Below are positions 16,330 to 24,451 of a stretch of 28,403 nt of DNA, in pieces (the first letter of the stretch is position 1; each line of letters starts with the position of its first letter). The stretch comes from an uncultured Finegoldia sp. (GTDB lineage Bacteria; Bacillota; Clostridia; Tissierellales; Peptoniphilaceae). A model generated the notes under the pieces. It was not told the origin of the DNA. It saw only the letters and a program-made list of their open reading frames with translations, and ran no database searches. The stretch spans positions 1 through 28,403 of the forward strand of contig NZ_CAAFUQ010000097.1 of assembly GCF_900766215.1 (NCBI RefSeq), given 5' to 3'. The translations under genes were made by a program, and so were the position numbers.

Positions 16330-16357
16330 ATTTTATTATATTGGGAATATTTGTCAA
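16330..16357 (-). promoter_or_regulatory. Promoter of the APC permease gene
   Basis: On the minus strand a consensus TTGACA (16352-16357), 16-bp spacer, TAAAAT (16330-16335). The -35 box sits directly at the end of the T tract of the pepT terminator. Confidence 0.68.
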
Positions 16358-16388
16358 TAAAAATAGCCTCTAGACTTGCTAAAGGCTA
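16358..16388 (-). terminator. Terminator after pepT
   Basis: Arms 16364-16373 (TAGCCTCTAG) and 16379-16388 (CTAAAGGCTA) pair around a 5-nt loop with one position that is G-U in the minus transcript; TTTTTATT follows on minus. It lies 9 nt past the pepT stop. Confidence 0.85.
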
Positions 16389-16397
16389 CTGTAAAAA

Positions 16398-17609
16398 TTA
16401 TTTTGAATAATTTTCTATAATTTTTAAAACCATTTCCGAAGCTTTTTTCATTTGATCTACAGATAATAGTTCGTGCTTTCCGTGGAAGGCATATCCACCA
16501 GTGAAAAGGTTCGGACATGGTAGTCCTTTGTAAGATAATTGTGCTCCATCAGTACCACCTCTTATTGGTTGAACCAATGGTTTAATTCCTACATCTTCCA
16601 TTGATTTGTAAGCCAAGTCCACAATTTCCATTACAGGTTCTATTTTTTCTTTCATATTGTAGTAGCTATCTTTCATGTTCAATTCGATATCATTGTTGTA
16701 TTTCACATTCAAAAATTCAACCAATTTTTCCAAATAAGCTTTCTTTTCTTCGAATTTTTTCTTATCGTGATCTCTTATTATGAATTTCATTACTGTGTTT
16801 TCAACAGTTCCTTCAAATGATGTCAACAAATAAAAACCTTCGTAATGTTCTGTGTGTTCTGGTCTTTGTGCTACTGGAAGTTCATTGAACAATTCCATAG
16901 CGATTAATTGCGAATTAATCATTGTGTTTTTTGCACTACCAGGGTGAACATTTTTACCATGAATAGTTATAGTTGCACCTGCTGCATTGAAGTTTTCGTA
17001 TTCCAATTCTCCAATTGGACCACCATCTACTGTATACGCAAAGTCTGCTCCGAATTTTTCTACATCGAACAAATCAGCTCCTCTGCCTATTTCTTCATCA
17101 GGAGTAAATCCAATTTTAATTGTTGGATGTTTAATATCTTTGTTTTCACATAATTTATTCACAGCATCCATTATAATTGCAATACCAGATTTATCGTCAG
17201 CACCCAAAAGTGTAGTTCCATCTGTGTGAATTAAAGTTTGACCTTCCAAATCTTTTAAGAAAGGAAAATCTTCAACAGTTGTTGTAACCGTATCTGATAA
17301 TTTGATATCTCCACCTTTGTATTCTAAGATTTGTGGATTTACATTTTCTCCAGACATATCCGGAGCAGTATCCATATGAGAAATAAATCCGATGGATTTT
17401 GATTCTCTATCCAAATTAGACTCTAATGATGCATACACATATCCGTGTTCGTCCATATGCGCATTATCAATTCCCATTTCTTTTAATTGTTTTACTAATA
17501 AATTTCCCAAATCTTTTTGTCTGGCTGTTGATGGACAAGTTTCACTTGATTCATCGCTTGTCGTATATATTTTTGCATATTCAATAAATCTATCAACTAT
17601 ATCTATCAT
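16398..17609 (-). CDS. pepT: Peptidase T (tripeptide aminopeptidase)
   Basis: A 403-residue M20-family dizinc aminopeptidase that removes the N-terminal residue of tripeptides in the cytoplasm. Metal and catalytic motifs are SHMDTAPD (His78, Asp80), LLGADDKSG (bridging Asp138) and PDEEIGRGAD (Glu172/Glu173). The dimerisation insert is followed by the C-terminal PIRGGTDGAQLSY and FTGGYAFHGKHE segments, which hold the last zinc His. Length and motifs match PepT rather than other M20 enzymes. AGGAG precedes the ATG by 8 nt, and only 9 nt separate it from the malic enzyme gene, so the two form an operon. Confidence 0.96.
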   Translation of the reverse strand: MIDIVDRFIEYAKIYTTSDESSETCPSTARQKDLGNLLVKQLKEMGIDNAHMDEHGYVYASLESNLDRESKSIGFISHMDTAPDMSGENVNPQILEYKGGDIKLSDTVTTTVEDFPFLKDLEGQTLIHTDGTTLLGADDKSGIAIIMDAVNKLCENKDIKHPTIKIGFTPDEEIGRGADLFDVEKFGADFAYTVDGGPIGELEYENFNAAGATITIHGKNVHPGSAKNTMINSQLIAMELFNELPVAQRPEHTEHYEGFYLLTSFEGTVENTVMKFIIRDHDKKKFEEKKAYLEKLVEFLNVKYNNDIELNMKDSYYNMKEKIEPVMEIVDLAYKSMEDVGIKPLVQPIRGGTDGAQLSYKGLPCPNLFTGGYAFHGKHELLSVDQMKKASEMVLKIIENYSK

Positions 17610-17618
17610 AATTTTCTC

Positions 17619-18791
17619 CTATTTTATAACTTTCTTTTCTTCCCAAGATTTTCTAACTACATTTGCAACATTTCTAGCTACATCTTTGTTGAATGCTTCT
17701 GGTAAAATTCTATCTTCTACTGGTTGTTCAACCATGTGAGCGATAGCATAAGCTGCTGTTAATTTCATATCGTCAGTAATTTTGTCTGCTTTTGCATCTA
17801 ATGCACCCCTGAATATTCCTGGGAATACCAATACGTTATTAACTTGGTTAGGGAAATCACTTCTACCTGTTCCAACAACTCTTGCACCAGCTTCTTTTGC
17901 TTCGTCTGGGTAAATTTCTGGAACTGGATTAGCCATTGCAAGTACAATAGCATCTTTGTTCATTGAAGATACCATTTCTTTTGTCAAAATTCCAGGAGCT
18001 GAAACTCCAATGAAAATATCTGCATCTTCCATAGCTGTTTTCAAATCGCCTTTAATTTTGTTTGGATTAGTTGTTCTAGCGATTTCTCTTCTAGCTTCGT
18101 CAAGTTTTTCATCATCTGGATCGATAATTCCACGGCTATTTAAGATTAAATTATTTTTAGCACCTGCCAATGTTAACAAGTTAGAAATTGCAATACCTGC
18201 TGCCCCTGCACCACTGATTACGATTTTAACATCAGAAATATCTTTCTTAACTATTCTCAATGCATTGATAACTGCAGATAATACAATAACAGCAGTACCG
18301 TGTTGGTCATCGTGGAATACTGGAATATCCAATTCTTCGATTAATCTTTTTTCAATTTCAAAACATCTTGGAGCTGCAATATCTTCAAGATTAATTCCAC
18401 CAAATGAAGGAGAAATCGCTTTAACAGTTCTGATAATTTCTTCAGTGTCTTGTGTGTTTAAGCAAATTGGGAACGCATCTACATTACCGAATTCTTTAAA
18501 TAAAACTGATTTACCTTCCATAACAGGCATACCAGCGATTCCACCAATATTTCCCAAACCTAAAACTGCAGAACCATCAGTTACTACAGCAACCATATTT
18601 CCTTTATTTGTGTATTTATATGCTAATTCATTATCTTCGTGAATTTTCTTACAAGGCTCAGCAACACCTGGAGTGTAAGCCAACGCCAAATCCATAGCGT
18701 CATTAACTTTAACTTTAGATACTACTTCTAATTTCCCTTGATTTTTTTCGTGAAGTTCAAGAGCTTTTTGTTTAATTTCTTCAATATTCAT
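17619..18791 (-). CDS. Malic enzyme (malate to pyruvate, oxidative decarboxylation)
   Basis: A 390-residue malic enzyme of the short bacterial form, converting malate to pyruvate and CO2 with reduction of NAD or NADP. Catalytic Tyr39 (AYTPGVAEP) and Lys94 (MEGKSVLFKEF), metal ligands Glu136/Asp137 (EDIAAPRCFE) and Asp161/Asp162 (HDDQHGTA), and the dinucleotide motif SGAGAAG (193-199) are all present. Cofactor preference is not decided by the motif. GAGGTG lies before the ATG. It is the first gene of an operon with pepT and lies next to a 2-hydroxycarboxylate transporter, an arrangement known from malate utilisation clusters. A palindrome overlapping its putative start site may be an operator. 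Confidence 0.95.
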   Translation of the reverse strand: MNIEEIKQKALELHEKNQGKLEVVSKVKVNDAMDLALAYTPGVAEPCKKIHEDNELAYKYTNKGNMVAVVTDGSAVLGLGNIGGIAGMPVMEGKSVLFKEFGNVDAFPICLNTQDTEEIIRTVKAISPSFGGINLEDIAAPRCFEIEKRLIEELDIPVFHDDQHGTAVIVLSAVINALRIVKKDISDVKIVISGAGAAGIAISNLLTLAGAKNNLILNSRGIIDPDDEKLDEARREIARTTNPNKIKGDLKTAMEDADIFIGVSAPGILTKEMVSSMNKDAIVLAMANPVPEIYPDEAKEAGARVVGTGRSDFPNQVNNVLVFPGIFRGALDAKADKITDDMKLTAAYAIAHMVEQPVEDRILPEAFNKDVARNVANVVRKSWEEKKVIK

Positions 18792-18819
18792 ATTTTCACC
18801 TCATAAATTTCCTATAATT

Positions 18820-18836
18820 TTCAACAGATTGTTGAA
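18820..18836. promoter_or_regulatory. 17-bp palindrome, candidate operator of the malic enzyme-pepT operon
   Basis: TTCAACAGATTGTTGAA is a perfect inverted repeat with 7-bp arms and a 3-bp centre. It begins at the end of a minus-strand TATAAT (18836-18841) and covers the predicted start site, as expected for a repressor operator. No T run follows, so it is not a terminator. The regulator is not in the window. Confidence 0.5.
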
Positions 18837-18841
18837 TTATA
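18836..18841 (-). promoter_or_regulatory. Possible -10 box of the malic enzyme-pepT operon
   Basis: TATAAT on the minus strand, about 45 nt before the malic enzyme ATG. The matching -35 region (GTGTTA at 17 bp) is poor, so activation or another start site is possible. Confidence 0.4.
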
Positions 18842-18884
18842 TTATTACAATATAATTTTAACACTAAAACCTAACTATTCCAAC

Positions 18885-18912
18885 AAAAAAGAGGTATTAT
18901 TTAAAATACCTC
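18885..18912 (-). terminator. Terminator of the 2-hydroxycarboxylate transporter gene
   Basis: A perfect 8-bp stem GAGGTATT (18891-18898) / AATACCTC (18905-18912) with a 6-nt loop, followed on minus by TTTTTTG. It lies 8 nt after the transporter stop codon and separates it from the malic enzyme operon. Confidence 0.85.
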
Positions 18913-18919
18913 AATTAAA

Positions 18920-20206
18920 TTAGAAAAATATTGGAACTAAAATAGATGCCAACAAAATTATTAACGCTCCTCCCAAACGAGAAGATATTTGTGCAAATGG
19001 CATAAGTTCCATTCTATCTGCAGCTGTAAGAACTGCAACATCGCCAGTACCACCCATGTTAGCCATGCATAATCCTGCAGTAATAGCTGTTTCTATTGGA
19101 TAGAATCCTACGAAATATCCTACGATACCAGCGCCAATAATTGCTCCCAATACAACAGCGATAACTAATACAACGTAAGTTGGTGTGAACGCTTCAAAAA
19201 TTTGTCCCAAATTAGTGTAAGCCATACCAATACCAAGCATCAATGCTGCTGTGAAGTTTTTCGCTACGAAATTGTACCAACCTTCGGCAATATGTTCGAT
19301 TTTTTCTGGAACAATTCCTGCTGCTTTAACTATAACTACAGAAATAATCATCCATGCATAAGAGTGGATTTTGATGCCGATTTTTTCAAATAAAAATGCT
19401 AAGATAGCACCAAATGTGAAAAATGCTGTTGCAATTACAATACCAGCTCCATAATCTTTAACATCATTTAAAATAATGTTTTCTTTCTTTTCTGCTTTCA
19501 AACTATCGTCATCACTTCTAACTAATTGACCATTACCAGTTAAACTTGGTTTTGATTTTCCTAATCTGTTCAATAAACCACCTGCAACAATCGCCATAGC
19601 ATTACCCAAAGCAACCGCTGGAACAAGTTTACTCAAAATAGTTTCTGAAGGAATATTCAATGCTGATTCGAAAACTTTTGAAATAGGTACAGCGCCTGCT
19701 CCCATTCCTCCACCCATAATTGGGATACCAATATAAGCGATTGATTCACCTACACTCTTTCCGAACAACAACCCTACAACTCCTACTAAAAGTAATGCCA
19801 TAAACACAGAACCCAAAATACATGGTAAATATCTAATTGCTGCTTTGATAAGCAATTTTCTATTCATACCAAGAATTGAACCTGTAATTAAAGCTGCGAT
19901 ATAGAAATCAAGGAATCCTCCCTTAGTCATAAATGTATTTATACTTTTGATAGAATCAGCTGGTAACCATTTATAATAAGTTATAGCCGCACCAACAAAT
20001 ATAGATACGATAGCTCCACCACCCAAATACGTTTTAATAATTGGTGTGTGATTTCCGATTAGGTTTAATAATTCCCCAAATACAATCAAAAACAAAAATG
20101 CTCCAACCATGCCATTTGGTAGAACATCAAATATGAATGATAAAACGATTATTACTAATGCGATTATAAAATACGGTAATTTTAAACCTGCAATCTTTTT
20201 ATCCAT
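18920..20206 (-). CDS. 2-hydroxycarboxylate transporter (malate/citrate family)
   Basis: A 428-residue membrane protein of the 2HCT family (CitS/CitP/MleP/MaeN type) with about 11 membrane segments. The two re-entrant GG loops of the family are visible as MGGGMGAGAVPIS (about 164-176) and ANMGGTGDVAVLTAADRM, and the C-terminal SSRLGGALIILLAS holds the conserved substrate-contacting Arg. It takes up malate, citrate or a similar acid by sodium or proton symport or by exchange. The adjacent malic enzyme makes malate the most likely substrate. AGGAGG lies 7 nt before the ATG. It has its own promoter and terminator. Confidence 0.92.
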   Translation of the reverse strand: MDKKIAGLKLPYFIIALVIIVLSFIFDVLPNGMVGAFLFLIVFGELLNLIGNHTPIIKTYLGGGAIVSIFVGAAITYYKWLPADSIKSINTFMTKGGFLDFYIAALITGSILGMNRKLLIKAAIRYLPCILGSVFMALLLVGVVGLLFGKSVGESIAYIGIPIMGGGMGAGAVPISKVFESALNIPSETILSKLVPAVALGNAMAIVAGGLLNRLGKSKPSLTGNGQLVRSDDDSLKAEKKENIILNDVKDYGAGIVIATAFFTFGAILAFLFEKIGIKIHSYAWMIISVVIVKAAGIVPEKIEHIAEGWYNFVAKNFTAALMLGIGMAYTNLGQIFEAFTPTYVVLVIAVVLGAIIGAGIVGYFVGFYPIETAITAGLCMANMGGTGDVAVLTAADRMELMPFAQISSRLGGALIILLASILVPIFF

Positions 20207-20239
20207 ATATTACCTCCTTATTTAGTTTTTACATCTTAT

Positions 20240-20268
20240 ATTATCTCATTTAAAAAAACAAAAAGCAA
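20240..20268 (-). promoter_or_regulatory. Promoter of the 2-hydroxycarboxylate transporter
   Basis: On the minus strand TTGCTT (20263-20268), 17-bp spacer, GATAAT (20240-20245). The -35 lies immediately after the stop codon of the AEC carrier gene; no terminator is seen between the two, so read-through is also possible. Confidence 0.5.
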
Positions 20269-20269
20269 T

Positions 20270-21187
20270 CTAAATCAGCTTAATTAAAAGTAATAAAGTG
20301 AATAAATACAAAATTGTAGTACTCACAACATAATACCCTGCCAATGAATCATCTTGACGATATCTTTTAGCAAAAACATAAGTATTAACAGCCGTAGGAG
20401 CACCAAATAAAATCAACGCAACAACCTTTTGAATTTCAGACAAGCCGAAAATTTTTCCAATAAATAATCCTGTCAAAGGAAGAACCAAAAGCTTCACCAC
20501 AGATACCTTTAAAATTGATTTAATTTCCTTGAAATCAATTCTAAAATTCAAACCATACCCCATAGTCACCAAAGCCAAAGTTCCCGCAATATCCCCCAAA
20601 CTCTTAAGAGAAGTTTCCAAGAAAAATATGTTAATTTTAGTTACATACAAGAAAATTCCAACGAAAAGTCCAATCATCAACGGAGTCTTGAATACATTAA
20701 TCAATAAAGTTTTGTTAGAATTATTCTCTCCAACAAGACTTTCGTACATGCTCACCGTATAAAAATTATAGAAAAACTGACTAATACCAGTGATAGCTCC
20801 AGCCATCACAATTCCCTTATCTCCGAATAAAACACTCAAAATAGGAAACGACATTATTATAAAATTGCCCCTACTCATTCCATTAGCTTCCAAAACAGCG
20901 ACAGACTTATCTTCGTTAGTGATTTTTGAAAAATAAAATGTCAGAAAAATGTGAAACAAAAACATAACATTCAAGTACACAAAATATTTCAAGCTCAAAT
21001 CATTTCCAAACTCCACATTATAAAAACTCATCATAATTTTAACTGGAAAAAGTACATTAAAAATCAGCTTGTTAAGTCCAGTCATCGTATTTTCATCTAC
21101 TATCTTGAATTTTCTAAGCAAAAACCCAACAAAAATCAAACAGAATAAATTGATAATCGTCAGATACAACTGCGTATAATTTACCAA
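20270..21187 (-). CDS. AEC-family carrier (auxin efflux carrier / malate permease type)
   Basis: A 305-residue membrane protein of the AEC family with about 10 helices in two five-helix halves. Family features include the N-terminal FVGFLLRKFKIVDENTMTGLN segment, the LNKLIFNVLFPVKI helix, the NGMSRGNFIIMSFPI break and the C-terminal LFGAPTAVNTYVFAKRY motif. Some bacterial members carry malate or other organic acids, which would suit the neighbouring 2HCT transporter and malic enzyme, but substrate cannot be read from sequence. It starts at a TTG with AAGGTGG upstream. The gap to the ABC operon upstream holds that operon's terminator and no obvious promoter. Confidence 0.88.
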   Translation of the reverse strand: MVNYTQLYLTIINLFCLIFVGFLLRKFKIVDENTMTGLNKLIFNVLFPVKIMMSFYNVEFGNDLSLKYFVYLNVMFLFHIFLTFYFSKITNEDKSVAVLEANGMSRGNFIIMSFPILSVLFGDKGIVMAGAITGISQFFYNFYTVSMYESLVGENNSNKTLLINVFKTPLMIGLFVGIFLYVTKINIFFLETSLKSLGDIAGTLALVTMGYGLNFRIDFKEIKSILKVSVVKLLVLPLTGLFIGKIFGLSEIQKVVALILFGAPTAVNTYVFAKRYRQDDSLAGYYVVSTTILYLFTLLLLIKLI

Positions 21188-21205
21188 AAAACCACCTTTT
21201 TCACA

Positions 21206-21239
21206 TAAAAATATAGGTAAATGAAATCACTTACCTATA
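21206..21239 (-). terminator. Terminator of the peptide-ABC transporter operon
   Basis: A perfect 9-bp stem TATAGGTAA (21212-21220) / TTACCTATA (21231-21239) with a 10-nt loop, followed on the minus strand by TTTTTATG. It lies after the ATPase stop codon at 21272. Confidence 0.8.
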
Positions 21240-21271
21240 CCACAATACTATTTATTTAGCAAAAAATCAAA

Positions 21272-22090
21272 TTATTTTGTGTACAATTCAATGTATCTGT
21301 CCTCTGTAGTGTAATCTGATTTTTCAATCGAATCGATAATTAAACCATCAGAAATGAATTTCTTCAAAGAATCGTCCAGCTCATTCTTAGCCACAATATT
21401 GACTATTTTTTTGTTTTCACTATCGGAGGTTACAACCTTGTATTGTTCCTTAGAAATCTCTGACAAATTTTCAAACGCTATTTTTTTATCCACCAAAAAC
21501 ATAACATCGTCTGTTAATTTGTCCACCTCTGACAAAGTATGAGATGACAACACAACTATCTTGCCATCATCTTTTAACTTCAAAAGATAATTTCTAAGCA
21601 AAATAACGCTAGTAGGATCCAACCCTGTTACAGGCTCATCCATAATGTAAATATCATAATCTCTCATGAAAAAATACGTCAACAAAGTTTTTTGTTTTTG
21701 TCCCAGAGAATAAGTGCTAACTTTTCTCTTCATAAAATTATGAACCTTAAAAATATTCAACACTTCCTCAGACTTTTCATCAGAAACGTGTCGTGAATTC
21801 TTTGCGAAAATAAAATGATACAATCCTGTCAAGTTATCATACAGCATATCCAAGCTTCTTGCATAAGACAAATGCTTGAAAATTTCAGGATTTTTATTAT
21901 CAATATCATTAATCTTAATCTCACCTGAATCGTACTTCGTCAAATCAGAAATTATATCCATCAAAGTAGTCTTGCCAATACCATTTGGCCCAACTAACGC
22001 GTAAATCCCGGGTTTATCTAATTTCAAATTCAAATCTTTTAACACTTCATTTTCACCGTAAGATTTGTTCAGACCTTTAATCTCAAGCAT
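21272..22090 (-). CDS. ABC transporter ATP-binding protein
   Basis: A 272-residue ATPase of the BcrA/ABC-2 type. Walker A GPNGIGKTT is at 34-42, the signature YSLGQKQKT at 127-135, Walker B IYIMDEP at 147-153 and the switch histidine His174 in LSSHTLSE. The Q-loop is odd: where a glutamine is expected the sequence reads SYARSLDMLYDNLT (75-88) and has none. About 60 residues after residue 210 form a C-terminal extension common in exporters of this class. AAGGGGGA precedes the ATG, and the gene overlaps the preceding membrane gene by 8 bases. It powers the large permease encoded just upstream; the cargo is unknown, the co-transcribed secreted peptide being one candidate. Confidence 0.92.
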   Translation of the reverse strand: MLEIKGLNKSYGENEVLKDLNLKLDKPGIYALVGPNGIGKTTLMDIISDLTKYDSGEIKINDIDNKNPEIFKHLSYARSLDMLYDNLTGLYHFIFAKNSRHVSDEKSEEVLNIFKVHNFMKRKVSTYSLGQKQKTLLTYFFMRDYDIYIMDEPVTGLDPTSVILLRNYLLKLKDDGKIVVLSSHTLSEVDKLTDDVMFLVDKKIAFENLSEISKEQYKVVTSDSENKKIVNIVAKNELDDSLKKFISDGLIIDSIEKSDYTTEDRYIELYTK

Positions 22091-22415
22091 TAATATCCCC
22101 CTTCATTCTTTTCATTGATATCAAATTAAACACTATAATATAAAATACAATCATTATCACATTAAATATCGGATTAGATAAACTGAACTCATTCAAATAA
22201 TTGTATCCGCCTTTCAAAATCATCAAACTATCCAACGAACTAAACGGATTCAATAGGAAAAACTTACCTAAAGTTCCAAAATAGCTAATAATTATTCCCA
22301 AAACAATCAAGAAAGTTGTAGAAATTATATTCACAGTTTCATTCTTGATGAATGTAGTCATCATATTTGAAAAACTAACCACAAGTAAAATTATCAAAAC
22401 ATTTATCAAAATCAT
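22083..22415 (-). CDS. C-terminal membrane part of the ABC-2 permease (separated fragment)
   Basis: A 110-residue hydrophobic protein with three membrane segments (about 3-25, 30-48 and 83-100). Its ATG overlaps the TGA of the preceding permease gene as ATGA, but no ribosome site lies upstream. Reading upstream in its frame adds Phe-Tyr-Ile-Ala directly before the start and joins smoothly onto SSG of the large permease, giving one unbroken helix. The upstream half of the permease has five helices after its large loop, while the second half has only two before the stop; these three complete it. I therefore read it as the end of one protein of about 780 residues split by loss of one base, or, less likely, as a coupled separate subunit. 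Confidence 0.75.
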   Translation of the reverse strand: MILINVLIILLVVSFSNMMTTFIKNETVNIISTTFLIVLGIIISYFGTLGKFFLLNPFSSLDSLMILKGGYNYLNEFSLSNPIFNVIMIVFYIIVFNLISMKRMKGDINA

Positions 22416-24421
22416 TGCAATATAAAACCGCTGGATGCCCTGAACACACCCTCTACCACACCGTTATAACTGTAATTGTAGCAGAACACTGGATACAACT
22501 TCTCACCAAGTCCTCCGTTAAACAGTCCAATTATCATACTAATTGCCAAAATTACAATATACATTCCGGCAGATAATACAAACGAATTAATCTGCTTTGA
22601 TTTCCAGACATCTTTTTTCCATTCATTCACAAAAGCCAACTTCAAAGTTCCATTGGACCTTTCCTTTTTAAACTCAAGAGTAAATATCAAGCAAATAATC
22701 AACGTAAAGGCTGGAATAATCCCATTTTCATACATAGATATCACAATGCCTATAAGTCCTTTTTGTTCAGTAGGATCATGTTGTTTTGTTTTATACAAGC
22801 TTAGTTTTTTATTAGATAATAAACTTTGTTCAATCTCATTGCTAACAAGTTCATAACTTGAATCGGGATTTAAGTGGTTATCAATAAAATAATTTACCCT
22901 GTTCTCATTAGTTCGAGAAGTACTGGGATCTATTCCTTCTTCAACGTATCCCCTTTTAGAATTCAAGTAAAGTAGCATATTACTGTAATATTCTACTGGA
23001 TTATCTTCTCTATTAACATAAGATTTTTTGAAATTTTCCAAATTAATTAGTGTTTTCTTGTATTCTTTTTCTTTTGGATTGTTCTGCGTGTTAATCTTTT
23101 CAGCTTCAATATCCATGTCAATAGTTTGAAAATCATCCCTTGATTTTATGTTTTTGAATTTTATCGTATTGAAGCAGAATAACACAACTACCACTACAGT
23201 TAGTACACAAAAATACTTATATAATTTGCTTCTCATAATTTTAGCAAAATCCAATTGCAAGATATTTTTGATATCGATTTTGGAGTATGTTTTAGAAAAA
23301 TTATAATAAATCAACTTGTATCTGTTATTGTTAACTAATATTAAACATACAATCAATAGCGCTAATACAATTGGAACAGCTATTGAAACATTACCAAGAT
23401 TATGAAAACTATGTAGACTAAACGATAGATCATATCTTCTTGAGATCAAAGAAATTATCCAGTAAATTGATAAAACAGCTATAATTGATAGACTTTGTTT
23501 CATGTACCTTCTGAAAATCTCATACAAAATCATCGCAATGCTGTAAATTAAAAATCCCGTACCTATGTATTTTAAAGCAAGTACCACTGAATTTACATTC
23601 ATAGTTATAGGTGAATCTGTCTTTAGGTTTGTTACAGTTTTCAATATCATATCGTTCGCGCTTCCCATTGGAAATCCATTGACTACAGAATAAATTATAT
23701 TGCCCAGAATCATGGATAAGATTACAACCGCAAAGAATACGACATACTTTACAAGCCTTGAATATACTAATTTTTTTGAACTAACTGAAATAGTGTCTAA
23801 TTTTAGACTTTTGAAATTCATCTCATTAGCAAATATAGCTATCAGAAAAATCACACACAAGAAAATATCATTCATGACATTTTCCATTAGGAAACCAAAA
23901 GATTTGAAAAAACTAAAATTATTGGATGTAGTGTAGAATCCATATCTGTTAATTTCATCACGAATCAAGTTAAAATAAGGATCTAATTCTCTAAACATTA
24001 TATCCATCTCCAACTTGTTTAAGTTGTTTTGTTGTTTGAATGATTTTATCTCATCATATTGGTTCAATAATTCATTGTAGAAATTATGCTCTGTCTTTGA
24101 AGAATACTTTGCAGCTTTTGTCTCTTCCATCAACATACTCACATCGTATTGCAAAGGTTTTATGTATTGCAAAGAATTAAAATTCATCTTGCTATAATCC
24201 AAATATTTCTGCTGTTCTTCTTTGTTTTCCGAAGACTTTGAGAATGCAAAAGACTCCATCATTGTGTTTTCAAAATTATTCCTAGTTTGTATAAAATATG
24301 CATAATCTTGATCAGTATATTCATATTTTATGCTGTTTAATGTTACAAGAGAATACACACAAAAAATAATAACTACAAAAGGAAAAATTAACGACTTGTA
24401 AAGTTTTTTCAGTTCAAACAT
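22412..24421 (-). CDS. Large ABC-2-type permease with two extracytoplasmic domains, apparently frameshifted at its end
   Basis: A 669-residue membrane protein built as two similar halves. Each half has one membrane helix (about 10-28 and 403-420), a large outside domain rich in Asn/Lys/Glu, and then a block of helices. The first half has five such helices; the second has two before the frame stops near 22412, and the next open frame supplies three more. The helix-loop-FK-x-L-K-L-helix pattern recurs in both halves (FKSLKLDTISV and FKKERSNGTLKLAFV). I chose the ATG at 24421 because AAAGGAG lies 7 nt upstream; the earlier ATG at 24436 overlaps that site. Paired with the ATPase downstream and preceded by a secreted peptide gene, it resembles bacteriocin or peptide export/immunity permeases, but I cannot name the family. 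Confidence 0.78.
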   Translation of the reverse strand: MFELKKLYKSLIFPFVVIIFCVYSLVTLNSIKYEYTDQDYAYFIQTRNNFENTMMESFAFSKSSENKEEQQKYLDYSKMNFNSLQYIKPLQYDVSMLMEETKAAKYSSKTEHNFYNELLNQYDEIKSFKQQNNLNKLEMDIMFRELDPYFNLIRDEINRYGFYTTSNNFSFFKSFGFLMENVMNDIFLCVIFLIAIFANEMNFKSLKLDTISVSSKKLVYSRLVKYVVFFAVVILSMILGNIIYSVVNGFPMGSANDMILKTVTNLKTDSPITMNVNSVVLALKYIGTGFLIYSIAMILYEIFRRYMKQSLSIIAVLSIYWIISLISRRYDLSFSLHSFHNLGNVSIAVPIVLALLIVCLILVNNNRYKLIYYNFSKTYSKIDIKNILQLDFAKIMRSKLYKYFCVLTVVVVVLFCFNTIKFKNIKSRDDFQTIDMDIEAEKINTQNNPKEKEYKKTLINLENFKKSYVNREDNPVEYYSNMLLYLNSKRGYVEEGIDPSTSRTNENRVNYFIDNHLNPDSSYELVSNEIEQSLLSNKKLSLYKTKQHDPTEQKGLIGIVISMYENGIIPAFTLIICLIFTLEFKKERSNGTLKLAFVNEWKKDVWKSKQINSFVLSAGMYIVILAISMIIGLFNGGLGEKLYPVFCYNYSYNGVVEGVFRASSGFILQ

Positions 24422-24451
24422 GTTGTCTCCTTTCATTGAATTTCAATAATT

